64,000 bases of DNA from Hymenobacter wooponensis (GTDB lineage: Bacteria; Bacteroidota; Bacteroidia; Cytophagales; Hymenobacteraceae): positions 930,001 through 994,000 of the forward strand of contig NZ_SRKZ01000001.1 in the NCBI RefSeq assembly GCF_004745865.1, written 5' to 3'. This document shows positions 62,306 through 64,000 of the stretch, one piece after another (the stretch's first letter is position 1; every line of letters begins with the position of its first letter). A program made the position numbers and the translations under genes. A model generated the notes under the pieces. It saw nothing but the letters and a program-made list of their open reading frames with translations, made no database searches and was not told where the DNA came from.

Positions 62306-63235
62306 TTAACGCAGCAGCGTTTTAATACGTCGCCACTGTTGGCCTAAGGCAGGATTATCCATGTAAAGCTCACGCAAGCGAATACGAAGCAATGCAGGAA
62401 CTTTCGATATAGAAAAATCAGAATACACTTTCTTATTCTTACTGGGCGAGCGCTGTAAATAATCCTGATACAGGTACCTGAACCTATTTTGACAAAGCAT
62501 CGTCCACGGACGTTGTAAAGTAAAATGCAAAATTATTTTATCCTGTAAGAAACGGTTGAATTGCTTATGTGATAAGTCTTCAGGAATGTATGAATAAAGA
62601 GTATTAAAGCGCGAATCAATTTTTTTCCAATTGCCTATTAGCACAGCATTTAAGGCACATTGATCAACAAACTTAATTCTCTCAGGAAACTGCAATAAAT
62701 ATTCAAATGCTTTTTCAGTAATTTGCTGCCGACGCCACTCAGCTAAATCCATATATAACACACCAGAATTAAAGTAATCTCCCTCTTGTGTTATACCAAG
62801 CAGCGGCTGATTTTTCACCCAGTTGTCATAGACAGCAGCTACAGGCCTCCCTTCCAGCTCAAGCAAACTAAATTGCCGCAAATCGCCTACTACAAGTGTA
62901 TCTGTATCTATATAAAGGAGATTTTCTACCGACTCTGGCACTAAAAAAGGAAAGAAAAGTCGATAATAAACCGCTGCCGTCCATGTGCCAGACAGCACGA
63001 ATTTGCTAACTATATCCTGATCAATTGTATAAAATACAATGCTCGAATTAAATGAATTAACCCACTGCTGAATAAAACTTTTACAATCTTCATCAATTCC
63101 ACTAACCACAGCATGCAGGCATATTAAATTATGCCTATTATTATCATAAATAGAACTTGCTAGTGCATAAAATTGCGCCAGATAATTTTTATCGAATGCA
63201 AGTGCCACATGTACCGCTGGCAAAGTCGAATCCAT
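62306..63235 (-). CDS. GT8-family glycosyltransferase
   Basis: A 309-aa retaining glycosyltransferase of the lipopolysaccharide galactosyl/glucosyltransferase type. I chose ATG 63235 (MDSTLPAVHVALAFDKNYLAQFYALASSIYDNN). The GT8 signature is YRLFFPFLVPESVENLLYIDTDTLVVGDL (DxD, about 105) and FNSGVLYMDLAEWR; the late HFTLQRPW gives the metal-binding His. The gene is strongly AT-rich (a sampled line near 62,430 is ~35% GC). It is flanked by two GT2 genes in one unit. Confidence 0.9.
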   Translation of the reverse strand: MDSTLPAVHVALAFDKNYLAQFYALASSIYDNNRHNLICLHAVVSGIDEDCKSFIQQWVNSFNSSIVFYTIDQDIVSKFVLSGTWTAAVYYRLFFPFLVPESVENLLYIDTDTLVVGDLRQFSLLELEGRPVAAVYDNWVKNQPLLGITQEGDYFNSGVLYMDLAEWRRQQITEKAFEYLLQFPERIKFVDQCALNAVLIGNWKKIDSRFNTLYSYIPEDLSHKQFNRFLQDKIILHFTLQRPWTMLCQNRFRYLYQDYLQRSPSKNKKVYSDFSISKVPALLRIRLRELYMDNPALGQQWRRIKTLLR

Positions 63236-63252
63236 TCTTTCCAAGGTTGGTC

Positions 63253-64000
63253 TTACAACAATTTATTCACAAGCCTTATCATAACTCTATGCAAATAACC
63301 ATAATTGCTTTTCATAAAAATTTGCTCATTCTTTAACATCATTTCGTTTTTAGCACCTGAGCTTCCACCCATTAAATGAACAACTTCAGCATCAGCAAAA
63401 AAGTGAATCTCATAACCTAACTTCTTAATATCCCAACACCACTGCATATCTTCATAATACATAAAGAATTTATCATCTAATTTTTGCCCTGGTAATTGAT
63501 TCAAAATAGAGGCCGAAAACATAAAAAAAGCTCCCCATACCCAATCTGCTTTAACAGTTTTCTGGTGATCAAAAAAAGCACCCAGCAGTATTTCCCCGCT
63601 TATAGATTTCGGAACCAACTTTTGAAGTCGAAGTATTTCCGCTAAAGGCACGAAAACTGATGGAAAACGTTGAGCTACCGCCTGGTGCTGACCATCAGGA
63701 TATACTAACCTGGCCGAAACAACTCCTGCAGCCGGAGTTCTCTCCATGTAGTCAAATACCTTGTGAATTGCATTATCCTTTAAATATGTATCGCTATTAA
63801 GTAGCAGTATATAGCGTCCAGTCGCACGTTGAATACCTAGGTTATTACCACCGGCAAACCCTACGTTCTCTACACTTTGAACTAAAATCAATTCAGGAAA
63901 TTCATCCTTAAATAAAGAGGGGTTTATTTGTGTAGAAGCATTATCTACAAGAATTACCTCAATGCTTATATTTCGTGTATTCGCATATACCGAAGCTATA
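63253..64000 (-). CDS. GT2-family glycosyltransferase, 5' end cut by window
   Basis: The frame is open from its stop at 63253 to the right edge of the window, so the gene starts outside. An internal TTG at 63891 is not the real start. The visible ~249 residues contain EVILVDNAST, which is the GT2 donor motif, then NVGFAGGNNLGI, YILLLNSDTYL (the DxD-like site) and YEDMQWCWDIKKLGYEIHFF. This is the rhamnosyl/galactosyl-transferase-like GT2 type. The gene is AT-rich and precedes the GT8 gene by 17 bp on the same strand. Confidence 0.88.
   Translation of the reverse strand, partial: IASVYANTRNISIEVILVDNASTQINPSLFKDEFPELILVQSVENVGFAGGNNLGIQRATGRYILLLNSDTYLKDNAIHKVFDYMERTPAAGVVSARLVYPDGQHQAVAQRFPSVFVPLAEILRLQKLVPKSISGEILLGAFFDHQKTVKADWVWGAFFMFSASILNQLPGQKLDDKFFMYYEDMQWCWDIKKLGYEIHFFADAEVVHLMGGSSGAKNEMMLKNEQIFMKSNYGYLHRVMIRLVNKLL

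Noticed and set aside
63253..63891. Apparent short GT2 gene starting at TTG 63891
   Set aside because: The frame continues open to the window edge and contains the GT2 motif ILVDNAS upstream, so it is a longer gene that is cut, not a truncated one.
1..64000. Search for tRNA, rRNA, CRISPR, transposases and phage genes
   Set aside because: I looked for tRNA T-arm motifs, direct repeats with spacers, and transposase or integrase motifs and found none. TTCGAA words at 3696 and 14326 are inside genes.

Overview
The window looks like a chromosomal segment of a Bacteroidota bacterium of the order Cytophagales, most like Hymenobacter. I infer this from protein types: TonB receptors with a CarboxypepD_reg-like N-domain, a GH97 (SusB-type) enzyme, a secreted GH16 with a type IX secretion C-terminal tail, an OstA-like protein and BshA. 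Bacteroidetes-type -7 elements (TAnnTTTG) and the moderately high GC of most genes agree. I saw no rRNA, tRNA, CRISPR array, transposase, phage or plasmid genes.

Layout. 0-3.2 kb: a cut-off OstA-like gene, tilS and a FUSC-type membrane protein. 3.3-7.7 kb: an apparent two-gene operon of a TonB-dependent receptor and a beta-helix lipoprotein. 8.2-13.5 kb: mdh, two rhomboid proteases and mutL. 13.8-21.5 kb: a GH3/beta-lactamase-like fusion, bshA, small hypothetical proteins, an IscA-type Fe-S protein and an RsbQ-like hydrolase. 21.6-30.9 kb: a penicillin-acylase-family hydrolase, GH13 and GH97 alpha-glucan enzymes, an esterase, a CpdP-like cyclic-nucleotide phosphodiesterase, a DUF4261 protein and a GNAT acetyltransferase. 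31.0-34.4 kb: glpD and glpK. 34.5-43.8 kb: GH16, an acidic hypothetical protein, a ChaN-like protein, a NatAB-like ABC exporter, an ECF sigma factor with a membrane partner, and an S41 peptidase. 43.9-52.1 kb: housekeeping genes dnaJ, grpE, obgE, adk, hpt, hppA and an M42-type aminopeptidase. 52.2-64.0 kb: a surface-glycan cluster with a TPR protein, a polytopic membrane protein of unknown family, seven glycosyltransferases (the last cut by the window end), a WecE-type aminotransferase and an AsnB amidotransferase.

How it works together. Much of the window serves the cell envelope and polysaccharides. GH13, GH97 and GH16 degrade alpha- and beta-glucans. GlpD and GlpK feed glycerol into central metabolism. 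The last 12 kb probably builds a lipid-linked or exported glycan. In that cluster 53.5-54.9 kb and about 62.3-64 kb are clearly AT-rich, which suggests imported segments.

The most unusual signal is not a gene. The word CTAGGCC (often CTAGGCCAG) and its complement recur roughly once per kilobase, in and between genes, at several times chance, and nearly disappear in the AT-rich glycan genes. This resembles HIP1 of cyanobacteria or DNA uptake sequences. Several families of long, near-perfect intergenic inverted repeats are also present.

Start codons were often moved inward from the longest reading frame, using signal peptides, conserved N-termini and promoter position. Functions come from motif and family recognition by eye; no search was run.
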